This document shows, in pieces, positions 22,750-33,931 of a DNA stretch of 64,000 nt. Made by a program: the position numbers and the translations under genes. Origin of the DNA: Nymphaea colorata (taxonomy: Eukaryota > Streptophyta > Magnoliopsida > Nymphaeales > Nymphaeaceae). The DNA is taken from the NCBI RefSeq assembly GCF_008831285.2, contig NC_045144.1:5140268-5204267 (forward strand). Reading direction: 5' to 3'. The first letter of the stretch is position 1, and each line of letters begins with the position of its first letter. The notes under the pieces are model-generated. The model was not told the origin of the DNA and ran no database searches. It worked only from the letters and a program-made list of their open reading frames with translations.

Positions 22750-23319
22750 AGACCCACCTCAGTGCACATGGGAGCAGCAATGCGGATTGTCCGTTATGTG
22801 AAAAACACTATCAACAAAGGACTATTTCCGTCTTCCTCTTCTATATTAGAATTAGTTGCTTATATAGATGCTGATTGGGGTGGAGATCCCAACAATAGGC
22901 ACTCCACCACTGGTTTTTGTGTGTTTTTAGGTGATTCCTTAATCTCCTGGCGATGCAAGAAACAAAATAAGGTTTCACTATCATCAACAAAAGCTGAGTA
23001 TCGTGCGATGGCAACTACAACAATGGAGATAGTGTGGCTCAAAAGCTTATTGAAGGACATGGGAATTCATATCATGAATCCTGTCAAGCTTTGCTGCGAC
23101 AACAAAAGCGCAATCTATATTGCTAGCAATCACACATTTCATGAAAGAACAAAGCATATAGAGATGGATTGTCATTATGTTCGTGAAGACTTCCTTCAGA
23201 AAAACATAGATCTCTCCTATGTTCCCTCTGAATATCAACTAGGAGATTTCTTTACCAAGGCTCTTGCTGCTGCGAGGTTTCAATTTCTCCTTGGCAAACT
23301 TTCGGTTATCACACCGTAA
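22750..23319 (+). pseudogene. Copia RNase H domain
   Basis: Continues the pol frame after the stop: AYIDADWGGDPNNRHSTTGF, CKKQNKVSLSSTKAEYRAM, LCCDNKSAIYIASN and HIEMDCHYVRE, ending with FFTKAL. These are the standard Copia RNase H motifs with Asp, Glu and Asp in place. It degrades the RNA strand during reverse transcription. Ends 14 bases before the 3' LTR. Confidence 0.93.
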
Positions 23320-23323
23320 GTTT

Positions 23324-23332
23324 GAGGGGGGA
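23324..23332 (+). promoter_or_regulatory. Copia polypurine tract
   Basis: GAGGGGGGA directly precedes the 3' LTR start (TGTTAGAATG); expected plus-strand primer site. Confidence 0.9.
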
Positions 23333-23907
23333 TGTTAGAATGTATGTATTCCTCTATATATATATATATATCTATGTGCATGTACATTACATATATTAGT
23401 GTGCTAATATATGTCTTACATATATAGATATGTGTATATTTTAGGGTACCTAGGTCATACATGTAATTTTTTATTTTCTTTTATGTATTTTTCTATTTCT
23501 TTTTACACCTTTATTATTAGTTAAGAGAGTACCTAGGTCATACTTGTAATTTTTCACTTTCTTTTATGTATTTTTCTATTTCTTTTTACACCTTTATTAT
23601 TAGTTAAGAGAGGAACTAGCTGTTGGGCCTCTCTCCAATGGCTAGAATTCTAGCCATTGGAAATGGCCCAACAGACATTTCCTCTCCTCCTCTCTTCTTC
23701 CCTTGTATTATAAATAAGGGACTGTTGTCCCCTTTTAATGTATGGCTTGTTAAGCCACATCTTGTAGTTTTTGCCTTGTTTGGCTGAAGATCAATATATT
23801 TTCTTTATCCTCTTGTTAGAGGACTCTTGTGTATTGCCTTGTTGAGCTAGTGGGAGATTCAAGAGTGATATTCTTGAAGTATTTGCCTAATTTGGGTCTG
23901 ATTTACA
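23333..23907 (+). repeat. Copia 3' LTR with internal 83-bp duplication
   Basis: Complete TG...CA repeat (575 bp). 23446-23528 and 23529-23611 are near-identical tandem copies of a unit beginning GTACCTAGGTCATAC and present once in the 5' LTR. The palindrome is at 23635-23660. Confidence 0.93.
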
Positions 23908-26900
23908 ATTCTATCAAGCAACATACAAACTTAAGCAATGTAGACATGTAGTTCAATGACTACATCAAGAATGTGACGCAACCGCTAGACCCAAGAACTT
24001 GATCAAGTTTTATTTATCAAAAGAATTGAGCAAAGACAGAAAAAATAAAAAACCAAGCAACTATGTGAACAAAGCTTCTAAACAACCCATGCCACAATGA
24101 AAGTGAAAATTAACTTGACAAGCACTATGCTGGAAAACCACTAAAGCAGAACATAAAGTAAAACGATTGAACTACCATAAATCAATCCAACACTTGCCCA
24201 ACTCAGCAAAACTAAAATAATCTAACTAAGAAAGAATATGATCCTACTGAAAATAAATGAACCAATAACCTTGACCTATACTGGACAAGTACAATACCTA
24301 AGGCATCTACTCAACTAACATGACACAAGAAGAAACTGAGTACTAACCTGGTCTAAAGGCATGAAGGACCCTGCTAAAGCAAAGGCACGGCTGGATAGTT
24401 GATGGTGATGAAGAATACCTCCACCCTTGGCTGCCCATTTTTGTTATTGAAAAAAGCATATGCCAGCCAAGCGGAAGAAGGGTGGAGAAAGGATGGGTAG
24501 AGGAGAAAAAGGTCGATCAGTGGAGATGGGTTAGGCAAGAGATATGGAGCTTTCCACCCCCCTTTTAGCTTGTATAATAAATGAAGCCATGGACAAAACT
24601 CATAACACTTTGACAAAAATGTTATAATTCAAAAATCGACCAGTTATTTTGAAAAGAGATAGGAGGTTTTTTATGACAGTCTCAACCCTAAGTCTAGATT
24701 ATACTGTTGAAAACCAGGTTGAAGACACTCAATTAAGAGGGAATAATGGATCAGGTTCCCAAATGATCTCTCCCAAGATAGAGGAAAAGATGAACAAATT
24801 GTCACATTCAGCACAATTGGCCTGTGTTTGAGGAGTTTCATCCATTCCAAGAATGGCCTAGTGGTTTGGTATTGAAATGACAAACACCTTTGAAGTCCAA
24901 GGGGATTGGTTAGTTCCTCATATGCCTAGGAGGCATCAAAACAAAACAAGAGATGTCAAGTTTTAAATTTGAAATAGTTCAAAATGATCAATTTAGCTCA
25001 TAATTTTGAGTGCTTGTGTTGTGCAAATAACATGCCCTTCATTTATCCATAGTACCGTACAAGCACCAGGATTTATTTCGCATCCCTGCCATCGAATCTC
25101 TAGAAGGGATGTCATTCAATTTCCAAAATATGAACATAAAAGAATCACCCTCAACATCTTAGGTAATCAAAAAGAGCAAAATATATAGACCCTATAATTG
25201 CACATCCACGAAAGATTGTCACATTCAATTCCTGCGAGTTCAGCCTTCATGCTTTTCATCTCTTGGCAGACACCTTTTGCTTCTTCTTTTTTTTTTTACA
25301 TTCGACTTTTTGCATTTCGATTTTTTTTCGTGCTTTTCTTTTTAAGCCGACCTTACCCTTTGAGAGAATACCTCCCCGCCCGGAAGGCTAATACGAAGCT
25401 CCACCACTTTGGTGGATATGTGTAGCTTTATCACGTGTCCCACCCGTTTCAACTTATAGGTGTTCGACGAGCAAAAGGTTCATAAGTCACTATCTTCGCG
25501 GAATAGACATAAATCACCTATATGTCTACTCGGTATTCTTGATTACTGGCCTAGAGGAACGACTACACAAGCCCCACGCCCATCTCTCAACTCTCATTTT
25601 GCTACCTGCCAAGATCTTATAGAGCATTGTGGCTTCTCTCTCATGATATTTTCCGCCCAAATCCTTTTAGATGCTTAATCACCAAAGTCAATTGCATTTC
25701 CTAGTCTTGACTTCCTCAGCTTCATAGGATTTTTCTTTATTGCACATATCCAAGACTTTTCATTTTTCCTCTTCCATTGATTGGTAACTAGAACTTGAAA
25801 TTTTCTCCTTTCACTCGGGGAGGTACTAAAGATAAAGCAAAGACATAATATTGTGTGAGAAGACAATTTTAAAAGGCTTTTAAGTAAAATTTAAAATTTT
25901 ATCTTTTACAAAAGTTTTTGACATCAAATGCTATGTCACCAGGAGGAGGGAACTCTACTCCCTAAAGAAAGGGTGATTTCAAAACAAGATGAGTTGGTTT
26001 GTAGAATAACGAATTTCACCAACTCCCATACCAAAAGGTGTCAAAGGGTGACCAGTTTCCATAACATAGGTGATGAACTAAGCGGGAATTTTGGAAATGG
26101 TTTGAGTTAAGCTCTTCTCTTTTCTTGAAGGAAGCCCAGGATAAACCAATCATATGCAGCCGAATTTATAAAATCATTGGGTAAATGACAATGGAAACTA
26201 CGGGTTTGGACTCTGCTAGACTCATAATATAAGGCTATCTACCAAAGTTTTGACTGGTTTTGTGTTCTGCTTACACAAGGACTTTGTGAAATGATGATTT
26301 TGCAAAAGGATAACAACACAAGGGACAAGTTCTCCTCGAAGTCTCTTCATAAGAACGGAGCCTTGTGGCTGAAAAAATTCCCCAAATTCTCATGTTGTAA
26401 GGTTTCCTTGCAGAGAGTTTGATCATTGATTACCAAGGAAAAATGTCTACACCAACAACTCACTCTCCTAGCCAACTAAAAGGCCACTTTTAAGACTGAG
26501 TTGGATTGGATTCAATGGTTTGAAATGGTTTTAATCAAAACTCATGCGCAAGATCAAATGGAAGAAATGTTTCCCCAAGATTTATCTGCCCACACACATA
26601 CCTAGAAAGGTCCTAAGAATATGACTCAAATTATGGTTTTACTATATAAAAATAAATCAAAAGGTATGATAAACCATAGACTACCCCTGGCTAGAAAGCA
26701 CAAACCGAACTTGCCAAGATGCAACCCTGTTATTATGAACACCAAAAAGCAAAATGCAAAAATCAAAGCAAAACCACCATGCACGTCCTAAACTGAGAAA
26801 GTCTAAAACCTGCTATAGACCACTACTTAATGAATTCCAGCTATATCTTCAAAAATAAGGAAGCAAAACGAATTGATAAAGCGAACGGGTGACCACGTCG

Positions 26901-26931
26901 AGCATGTATATACAGAGAGCAAGAGGGAGAT

Positions 26932-27039
26932 GACCAGAATGACATGGGCACCAATAGCCAAGGCTTTCAACATGCCTGTCCAACGCCTAATTCCTCCATC
27001 AAGCAGAACAAGAACTTTACCAGCGATAGCTTGAACAAC
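26932..27039 (-). pseudogene. Glycolate / 2-hydroxy-acid oxidase exon (copy 1, second exon)
   Basis: Minus strand after a TAG acceptor reads VVQAIAGKVLVLLDGG, then IRRWTGMLKALAIGAHVILV. Functional enzymes of this FMN-dependent peroxisomal family read [23 protein letters not shown] here; the conserved GTD of the phosphate-binding region is WTG, so the FMN site is damaged. The exon is separated from the upstream exon (28380-28490) by an intron now holding a MITE. Confidence 0.85.
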
Positions 27040-27208
27040 CTATGCATGAAATAGGAAGACTAACAGGGAGGGGAATTATGCATCTTTAAACGTGTTAACA
27101 GCTTGTCAGAGGAAGACAAAATGGATAGAAGTTTTCTTGCACTCCGTTTTGAGAAGGAAAAAAGAAAAACTTGTTTTTGTCAAGCAATAGCAATTTCAGA
27201 ATCATTTG

Positions 27209-28363
27209 GGGGGTGTTTGGTTGGCAGGAAAAGCACTGTTCAACAGGAAAAAAAATTCAAAATTTTAAAACTTTTCCATTTCATCAAACATGGAAAAAAA
27301 ATTTGGACCGTTGGAGATGATTCTGGAAAAATATTTCCGGAAAAATTTCTCCAGCCAGAGGGGTGGAGAAATTTTTCCAGAAATTTTTTTGTGACCGTTG
27401 GAGGAGGAGGAAGAATGGATGGTGAGGAAGAAGAAGGGAAGGAGGGAAGGAGGGAGGAAGAATAAGGGAAGAAGAAGAAGGGAAGGAGGGAAGAGGAAGA
27501 AGGGAAGGAAGGAGGAGGAGGGAGGAAAGAAGAAGGGAAGGAGGGAGGAGGAAGAAGAAGGGAAGAACGGATGGGGAGGAAGAAGAAGGGAAGAACGGAC
27601 GGGAGAAGAAGGGAGGAAGAGAAGAACAGACGGGGAGAAGAAGGGAAGGAAGGAGGAGGAGGGAGGAAAGAAGAAGGGAAGGAGGGAGGAGGAGGGAGGA
27701 GGAGGAGGGAGGAAAGAAGAAGGGAAGAAGGGAGGAGGAAGAACGGATGGGGAGGAAGAAGGGAAGAACCGCCTTAACCGCGTGCTCGCAGACACGGAAA
27801 AAGCTAGGGCACATCACCAGGATGGTCGCAACACTCGGTGATGCTGCCTGAGCGTTTTGGAAGTCGGAGGACGCTTGAGCAGCCACCGTTGCCACTTGAA
27901 GTCGGAGAAAGAGGGCGTCGAGGGTTTCAGATTGTCTGGATCCCTCTTTCGAGAGGCATTCAGACGTCAGACTATTTAGACGGTCTGAATCCCTTTTCGA
28001 GAGGGACTCAAACCATTAGAAACCCTCAATGAGGGTTCTGGCCATAGCGCGAGAGCGAGAGAGAGTCTCACCATTGTCCACCTCCCTTCTCTTCCCTTCT
28101 ACCTCTTCCGTCCTTTTCTTCCCTTCTGCCTCCTTCCTCTCTCGCTCCCTTCTTCCTCCTCCCTCCTCCCTCCTTCTCTTCTTCCTCCTTCTTCCTCACA
28201 ATTCCCATCAAACAAATAAATTTTTTTCTAGAAAAATAATTCCTCCATAACAAACACAAACTGGTTTTGGAAAAACGGAAAAATTTTTCCGTTTCTTCAA
28301 TTCCAGAAATTTTTTTCTAGAAATTTTTTTCCAAAAATTTTTTTCTGGCCATCAAACGGCCCC
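27209..28363. mobile_element. Harbinger-type MITE in glycolate oxidase intron
   Basis: Left end GGGGGTGTTTGGTTGGCAGG and inverted right end GGGGCCGTTTGATGGCCAG, flanked by TTG on both sides (27206-27208, 28364-28366). The paralogous intron at about 49400 has a single TTG and no insert, proving the boundaries. Both ends have AAATTTTT-rich subterminal repeats. The inside is non-coding: a purine-rich minisatellite (27400-27770, GGAGGAAGAAG units) and a CT-rich block (28080-28195). Open frames across these are low-complexity artefacts. Confidence 0.88.
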
Positions 28364-28379
28364 TTGAGGTGAATGGACG

Positions 28380-28493
28380 TTACATCCTCAAGGGCAGAAG
28401 TTACAGCAGGTGCACAGTCAAGTTGGCGGCCACCATGATTCGAAACAATTATGCCATCTACTCCAACCCCAATAGCTTTTCCAGCTACAGGAA
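28380..28493 (-). pseudogene. Glycolate / 2-hydroxy-acid oxidase exon (copy 1, first exon)
   Basis: Minus strand reads [18 protein letters not shown] then RQLDCAPAVTSALED, closely matching the family's [22 protein letters not shown], which contains the active-site His and Arg of the FMN-dependent oxidases. It ends at a GT (GTAACG) splice donor. The frame is open over the exon, but the companion exon and missing remainder make the copy a pseudogene. Confidence 0.88.
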
Positions 28494-28833
28494 GTAAAGG
28501 AAGCACATCAAACAGGAGAGAGCCATTTCCATCTCATTGTTACTATTCATACAGCCTTGTAATGCACCATGCAGAGAAAGTTGCTTATTAGACACATGAA
28601 ATTAAAGATCAAATTTTTTCATAAACTAGGTGGGATTCCTCCTACAATTCGCTCCTAACATCCTCTTTCGAAAGCTTTTGATGCAGCATCTTAAAACTCC
28701 TTTACTGTTTATTTTGTTGGCAGTCTTGATTCATGTGAAATGGTTAATTTGTAAGATCGTTTTGGATTCAGTCCTCAACTTTGTTCTTCAATGTTACCCA
28801 GGACCGAGCCCCAAAGTACTTGATAGCAACTGA

Positions 28834-29039
28834 TTAATGGTCTTTTGAATTTATCAAATTTTGATGTGCCTTGCAGTAAAACCACATACTTTAAGCCTGC
28901 AAATTTGAAATACCAATGACAACCACAACTATAAAATAATCATTGATTAAAGTGTTCTTGAAATCTGAACCAAACAGAAGAAAATTACAGCATGATATGG
29001 TACACGAAATATCAGTCACGAGTGTTCCACATTCAGGAT
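28834..29039. repeat. Junction between the two duplicated segments
   Basis: Short spacer plus a partial extra copy of the segment start: 28982-29034 and the following bases repeat AAATTACAGCATGATATGG in tandem. Suggests that the tandem duplication boundary lies here. Confidence 0.6.
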
Positions 29040-30489
29040 AGAAGAAAATTACAGCATGATATGGTACACGGAATATCAGTCATGAGAGTTCCACGTTCAG
29101 GACCAAGTTCAATAAGGTTCACTTTCTCTTATTGCCCATCTGTTCCCAAAGGCATACACTCCCTATGCCAATCATCTCCATCAGGAGTACCACTAATAAG
29201 TTCTAACTTCTAACATGCCAAAACCTGGGCACCAATCCGTCAAGTCTCTCAGTAGGACAATACAGTAATCACATATACAACTTCTAACATTTGCAATCAC
29301 TATATCACATTCCATGTTTCAATTACAAAAAATGGAAAAAAAAAAAGAAATTGGAGGCAACACTATCACTAATGATTCCCATTTCACCTAGAACAACCAA
29401 GACAAAACCTTTCCCTTTATCAAACAAAACATATATATATATATATATACTCTATTCCAATTGCTTTGGATCTAACCTAACCCGTTCAAATTCCAAGCTC
29501 TTACCTGGGTGTCAAAGTGGTGCTTGGCAGATTTGACATCAGGGCCACGCATTAGTAGGTACAAGCGCTTCACCCGTGGCAGCACCCTCAGTACCTTCTC
29601 CATAAGTACTGCACCCAGCATGTCATGAACTACTCATGAATATACACATATGAGAGAGAGAGAGAGAGAGATGTTGCTCTCATTAATCTTGTAGGAAACC
29701 CAGTGCAGCCCGTGATTAAGATGCTCTAAACTATGAGCACTGCTCTCACTTTGTGTGACCCTCTGCAACCTATAACGGAAAAGATAGGGAAGGGCAGCTC
29801 ACTATACTGCTGGTGCAGCTTCTTGATCAAAGGTACCTCTCTATTTATGGCTGCAGATGCTTCTTCGCTGTTTGCCCAAGCAGTTCAAGTGAATACTCTC
29901 ATGTCCACGTCAATGTGCATGAACCAAAAGACGCACACACTTTTGGAAACACATTTGATGGCAATCACAGGGTCCATGCATGTTAAGGTGGCCGCATCTG
30001 GCACCTTTCCCTGTGACCACCCTTCCCTTGTCATCATGCTAGAGAGCATTTCATCTATAAAACCATCATGGTGTTGCCAAAATACCATTAACTATTGCTG
30101 CATTTGGTAATGCTCCTGTGGTAATTCTTTTGAGTGAACGGGTGGGAAAGTCAAGTCACCATGAAAGGGGCCTCTCTCTCCTGAGAAGCAAAGCCCAAAG
30201 CCACTCATTTTCTTTTAAATAAATGAATATGGGCAAAGAAACTCCAAATGACATCCAACTAAAAACCTGCCCCCTTTTTCCTCAACCAAGTTTGAAACCT
30301 CAGAGCATCACACATTATTATAATACAACGACACACAGGAACACCACTAGCATTACATTTACAAGTCAGACAAAACTTGAGAAATAATTTAAAAAGAAAA
30401 GAAAAAGGCTAATTTGCAGTTCTTTCATCTTTGCTTCCCTAACCTTTCTCTTAACTATCATTAAACCAAAAGAATGAATACACAATAAA
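29040..30489. repeat. Duplicated segment, copy 2, left part (A2)
   Basis: Paralogue of 16980-18517 with scattered substitutions and small indels; ends at the G2 target site. Includes a FAR exon and a GA microsatellite at 29652-29671. No other gene recognised. Confidence 0.9.
29510..29625 (-). pseudogene. Fatty acyl-CoA reductase (FAR) exon fragment, copy 2
   Basis: Minus strand reads MLGAVLMEKVLRVLPRVKRL then YLLMRGPDVKSAKHHFDTQ and a GTAAG donor. FAR enzymes, which reduce long-chain acyl-CoA to alcohols for wax and suberin, have (G)FLAKVLVEKILRVQPDVKKLYLLLRA just after the NAD(P)H-binding TGATG loop; that loop is not present. The exon frame is open, unlike copy 1. The rest of the gene is absent. 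Confidence 0.68.
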
Positions 30490-31606
30490 ATAACTGTTTG
30501 CATCCCAAAATTTTTGGTTGGTTTTGGAGTGCTCCAGAAAAATGAGATTTTTATTTGAAAATAAAAGAGAAAGAGACTCGCCCATCGGTACGAGGATCAA
30601 CTGCTCCAAGCGCCTTTACCGGGGGTAATCAATCCAAGGGCTATGCTTATTATTGATGTATTTCATTTTGGCTTAAACATCTTTTCTATATGCGGTGTAG
30701 AAGAATATTAGAAGTTTGATGTTTCAAACTTTTGAAAAGCTTCTTGAACAATTGCTTGAGAATGTGAAACATTTTGATGAAAACTAGAGTTGGAAAATCT
30801 TCTAAATATCATTTGAAAAGCTTGAAGAATCACTTTGAAGTCATTTTAGTGTTCTCTTAAGACATTAAGTATGTTTGAAATTTTGTTCTAATTCGGTTAC
30901 CACCTAGTTAGAGCTTCATCTCATCTTGCTTAAATTCTTTTAAATATGTATTTGTGCTCAATTGTGATATTGAGTGGAAGTGAATGCATGGATGCATCAA
31001 TCCTAAGATGAATGGAAGAAAAATGACTCATTCCTACCACAACATTCATCTAAGGCATTCCTACCATAACATACATCTAAGATTTTGTTTTTACAGTTAT
31101 CATATATAAGAAAGAAAAGTTTTAGAAAATGGATTGGGATTGTAGACCATCAAGCATGAATCTAATATTGGGTCATTACTTGAGTTGTGATCTTAATAAT
31201 GTTGGTAAATGAAAATGATCTTGGAGAAGAAAAATGTCCAAAAGAATGAAAATGTCAGATATTTGATTGTAAGAAAAATTAGAGATGGAGAAAGAGAAAG
31301 AGATCTTGAAAATCACAAAATCAAAGATTTAAAAGAAAGAAAGATATGCATTCATACACACATAAACATATACATATATATGTATATCTATATATGTATA
31401 GATACATATATGTATGTCTATGAAAATGAGGTTTGAATTTGAGTAGAGAAGGAAAATGTAGCTTTTAAAAGAAAGAGAGAAAGAAAAGGCGGTAGAAAAG
31501 ATGCACATACATGTGTATATACTATCACATATACACATATATGGAAGATTGTAAAAACTTCATTGATTTGAATAAAGAGAGATTTTAGAGGAAAAGAAAT
31601 TGAGAA

Positions 31607-31693
<87 letters not shown>

Positions 31694-32481
31694 AAATTTG
31701 TAGATGAAGGCATTTGACTTGAAAAGAGAAAAAGAATCTACAGAGTGAAAGTAAGAGATTCATATATATATATATATGCATTCATATTGATACAAAAAAT
31801 TTCAAAAGAGATATGTAAACATAGAGGGAGAATGATAAAGAGAATCATCATGTGCACATATACATATATAACATGTATATACATGTACGTCTTCATGAGT
31901 CTAAAGATAAGTTAAATCATCCGACTTCAAGTTTGATATAGGCCGGAGGGGTGATTGGACTCATACAAGAGCCTAAGCTAAGTCTCCAAAGCCATATTAG
32001 AAAGGAATCTTTTGAAAATATTTTGGGAAACATAAAACATAGTTATTTCATTATTTGCAAGGGAATATATTTCTTCCACCGTTGGGTATGAAAGAAACTC
32101 AAACCACACGATAGAATGCTCACTAGGGTACATAATCGGTCGATTAAAAGGAAACTAACATGAAATGATATGAAAATGAACTTTAACATGTACAAATTCG
32201 TGAAGGTTCTTCCCGGGTTGGACAAGCCCCAACCTCAAAAATTAATCAACATAATAATAAAGAGAGAATCCCAAACCATACTCTCATTCCCCCGTGCATT
32301 CACATATAAATCGAAAATTAAGTAAGCATGTACTGATAGCATATAGACAATATTCAAGGAAGGAAAGTGAGAGAGAGAGGGGGGACCATGATGGGGGGAG
32401 AAAGATAGAGAACATGATGGAGTGAGGGAGAGAAAAAGCATGATGTAAATAGAGATAGAACATGAGGTAAGTATGAAATGA

Positions 32482-33240
32482 TATACCATTTCATCTTTTC
32501 ATGCTCCCGGTGCACTCAAGCATGACCTCTTATCTTTAAAATCGAGATTGAGTGCCATCTTCTTTGGCCATGGAGAGATGAAGATCAGAAGAAAATAAAG
32601 ACAATGTCACACTTATTGACATAGAAAACATGATTTCAGCTTGAAATGAAAGATAATCTCATCTTTCCATGCTCCCGGTGCACATGAGCATAGCCTCTTA
32701 TCTCTAAAATAGAGATTGAGTGCTATCTCCTTTGGCCATGAGGAGATGAAGATGAGAAGAACATGAAAAATGAAAGACAATGTCATATTTAATAAAATAG
32801 AAAGCATGATTTAAACTTGAAATGAAAGATCATCTCATCTTTCCATGCTCCCGGTGCACTTGAGCATAGTCTCTTGTCTCTAAAATAAAGATTGAGTGCT
32901 ATCTCTTTTGGCCATGGAGAGATGAAGATGAGAAGAAAATAAAGAGAACAACAACAACTATATTCAAGAAAAAGAAATGGCAATAATAACAAGAACATAT
33001 TAATAAAGAGAAAAAACAATAACAACAACACTATAATCAAGAAAAGAAAGAATATGATCTAATCATGGAATGGAAGATCCTCTCATCTTCTTATGCTCTC
33101 GGTACACTCGAGCATAGCCTCTTGACTCTAAAATAGAGAGTGAAAGCTATCTCCTTTGGTCATGGGAAGAGGAAGAAGAGAGGAAAATGAAGAAAGAAAG
33201 AGGTGAGATATTGATTACATATCTCTAGCGAGAATAGCTT
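32482..33240. repeat. ~180-bp tandem minisatellite inside G2 LTR
   Basis: Four units, each opening near CATCTTTCCATGCTCCCGGTG and followed by GCATAGCCTCTTATCTCTAA, at about 32490, 32655, 32835 and 33072. The other LTR has the matching array at 44418-45090. The conserved CTCCCGGTGCAC core recurs in most units. Confidence 0.85.
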
Positions 33241-33453
33241 TTGGAAAAATGAACACTTTACCTTGAGGATCCCCTTGAGTGAAGCTCCAAGATGATGCCT
33301 CCAAGAGGGTTGTGGCTTGCTCTAAGTTGAAGAGAAATGGAAAGAGGAAGAGGGAGAGAGAGAGAGCTCAAGAGAAACTCTAAGTCTTCAAGTGAGAATA
33401 CACTAGAGTTTCTCCCAATGGCTAATCTTGTCCAAGAGGGGGGAAGTGGGGGG

Positions 33454-33461
33454 TATTTATA
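33454..33461 (-). promoter_or_regulatory. TATA box, G2 LTR (left copy)
   Basis: Minus-strand TATAAATACCC, just downstream of the 65-bp repeat array; identical box at 45372-45379 in the other LTR. Transcription would proceed leftward. Confidence 0.6.
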
Positions 33462-33834
33462 GAGAATTTTGAAACCAAAACCCAAAATTTAAATTTTTTT
33501 GAAAAAGACTAAAATCGCCCTCTAAAATGAGGCTTTTTTGTCAAAAGGAAGGGCAAATGAGTCTTTTTTATAAAAAAAGACCAAAATCACCCTCTAAAAG
33601 GATGGGCAAAAGGGTCATGTCCACCAAAAAGACCAAAATTACCTTCTAAAAGAAGGCTTTTTTTTCAAAAGAAAACGCAAATGGGTCTCAAATGCTTGAT
33701 TTGGATTTGAACTTGGGTTTTTGAATCTAATTTGGATTTGGACTGTGGCTTTGGATCAATTTAGATCCAAAAATTGGGTTTTGTGTTTTTAATAAAAGAG
33801 GACATTCTTTTTGAAAAAATTTGGGGTGACTGCA

Positions 33835-33850
33835 GATGCCCCTCTTTGTT
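33835..33850 (-). promoter_or_regulatory. G2 polypurine tract
   Basis: Minus strand reads AAAGAGGGGCATC immediately before the LTR's TGCAGTCACC. Position and purine bias fit the plus-strand primer. Confidence 0.65.
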
Positions 33851-33931
33851 ATTGAGCTGGTGCTAACCGTGCTTAGTGACAAAGATAAATACCACAAATT
33901 TTTCAAACAAAACATTTTTGGAAAGATGTTT

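Larger units (their letters stand above)
18518..23907 (+). mobile_element. Ty1/Copia LTR retrotransposon
   Basis: Plus-strand element: 5' LTR 18518-18991, tRNA-Met-type primer site, gag, protease, integrase, RT, RNase H, polypurine tract, 3' LTR 23333-23907. The domain order with integrase before RT is diagnostic of Copia. The right flank reads ATTCT; the matching left copy is missing because the left junction and first bases of the 5' LTR were deleted. At least five in-frame stops make it inactive. Confidence 0.95.
23908..28833. repeat. Duplicated segment, copy 1, right part (B1)
   Basis: Colinear with 45919-49790 except for the MITE at 27209-28363. Carries the glycolate oxidase exons on the minus strand. 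The rest (23908-26929) is AT-rich, with short ORFs that are also broken in the second copy; I see no other recognisable gene. 25330-25680 is the least AT-rich part and could be an old retroelement relic, not assignable. Confidence 0.9.
30495..33834 (-). repeat. G2 LTR (3' LTR in element sense)
   Basis: TGTTTGCATCCC to GGTGACTGCA on the plus strand. Contains TA arrays (31608-31690, 31758-31777), four tandem ~180-bp units (32482-33240) and about three ~65-bp units (33490-33690). The TATA box TATAAATA is on the minus strand at 33454-33461. Open frames seen here are AT-repeat artefacts. Confidence 0.95.

Noticed and set aside
27265-27895. Long overlapping ORFs on both strands (Ser/Pro/Phe-rich and Glu/Arg/Lys-rich)
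   Set aside because: They are translations of a purine-only minisatellite and its complement inside the MITE; no stop codons arise because of composition.
28630-28833. 67-codon hydrophobic ORF, also present at 49584-49817
   Set aside because: Conserved only because the segment is duplicated; no domain and no other evidence of coding.
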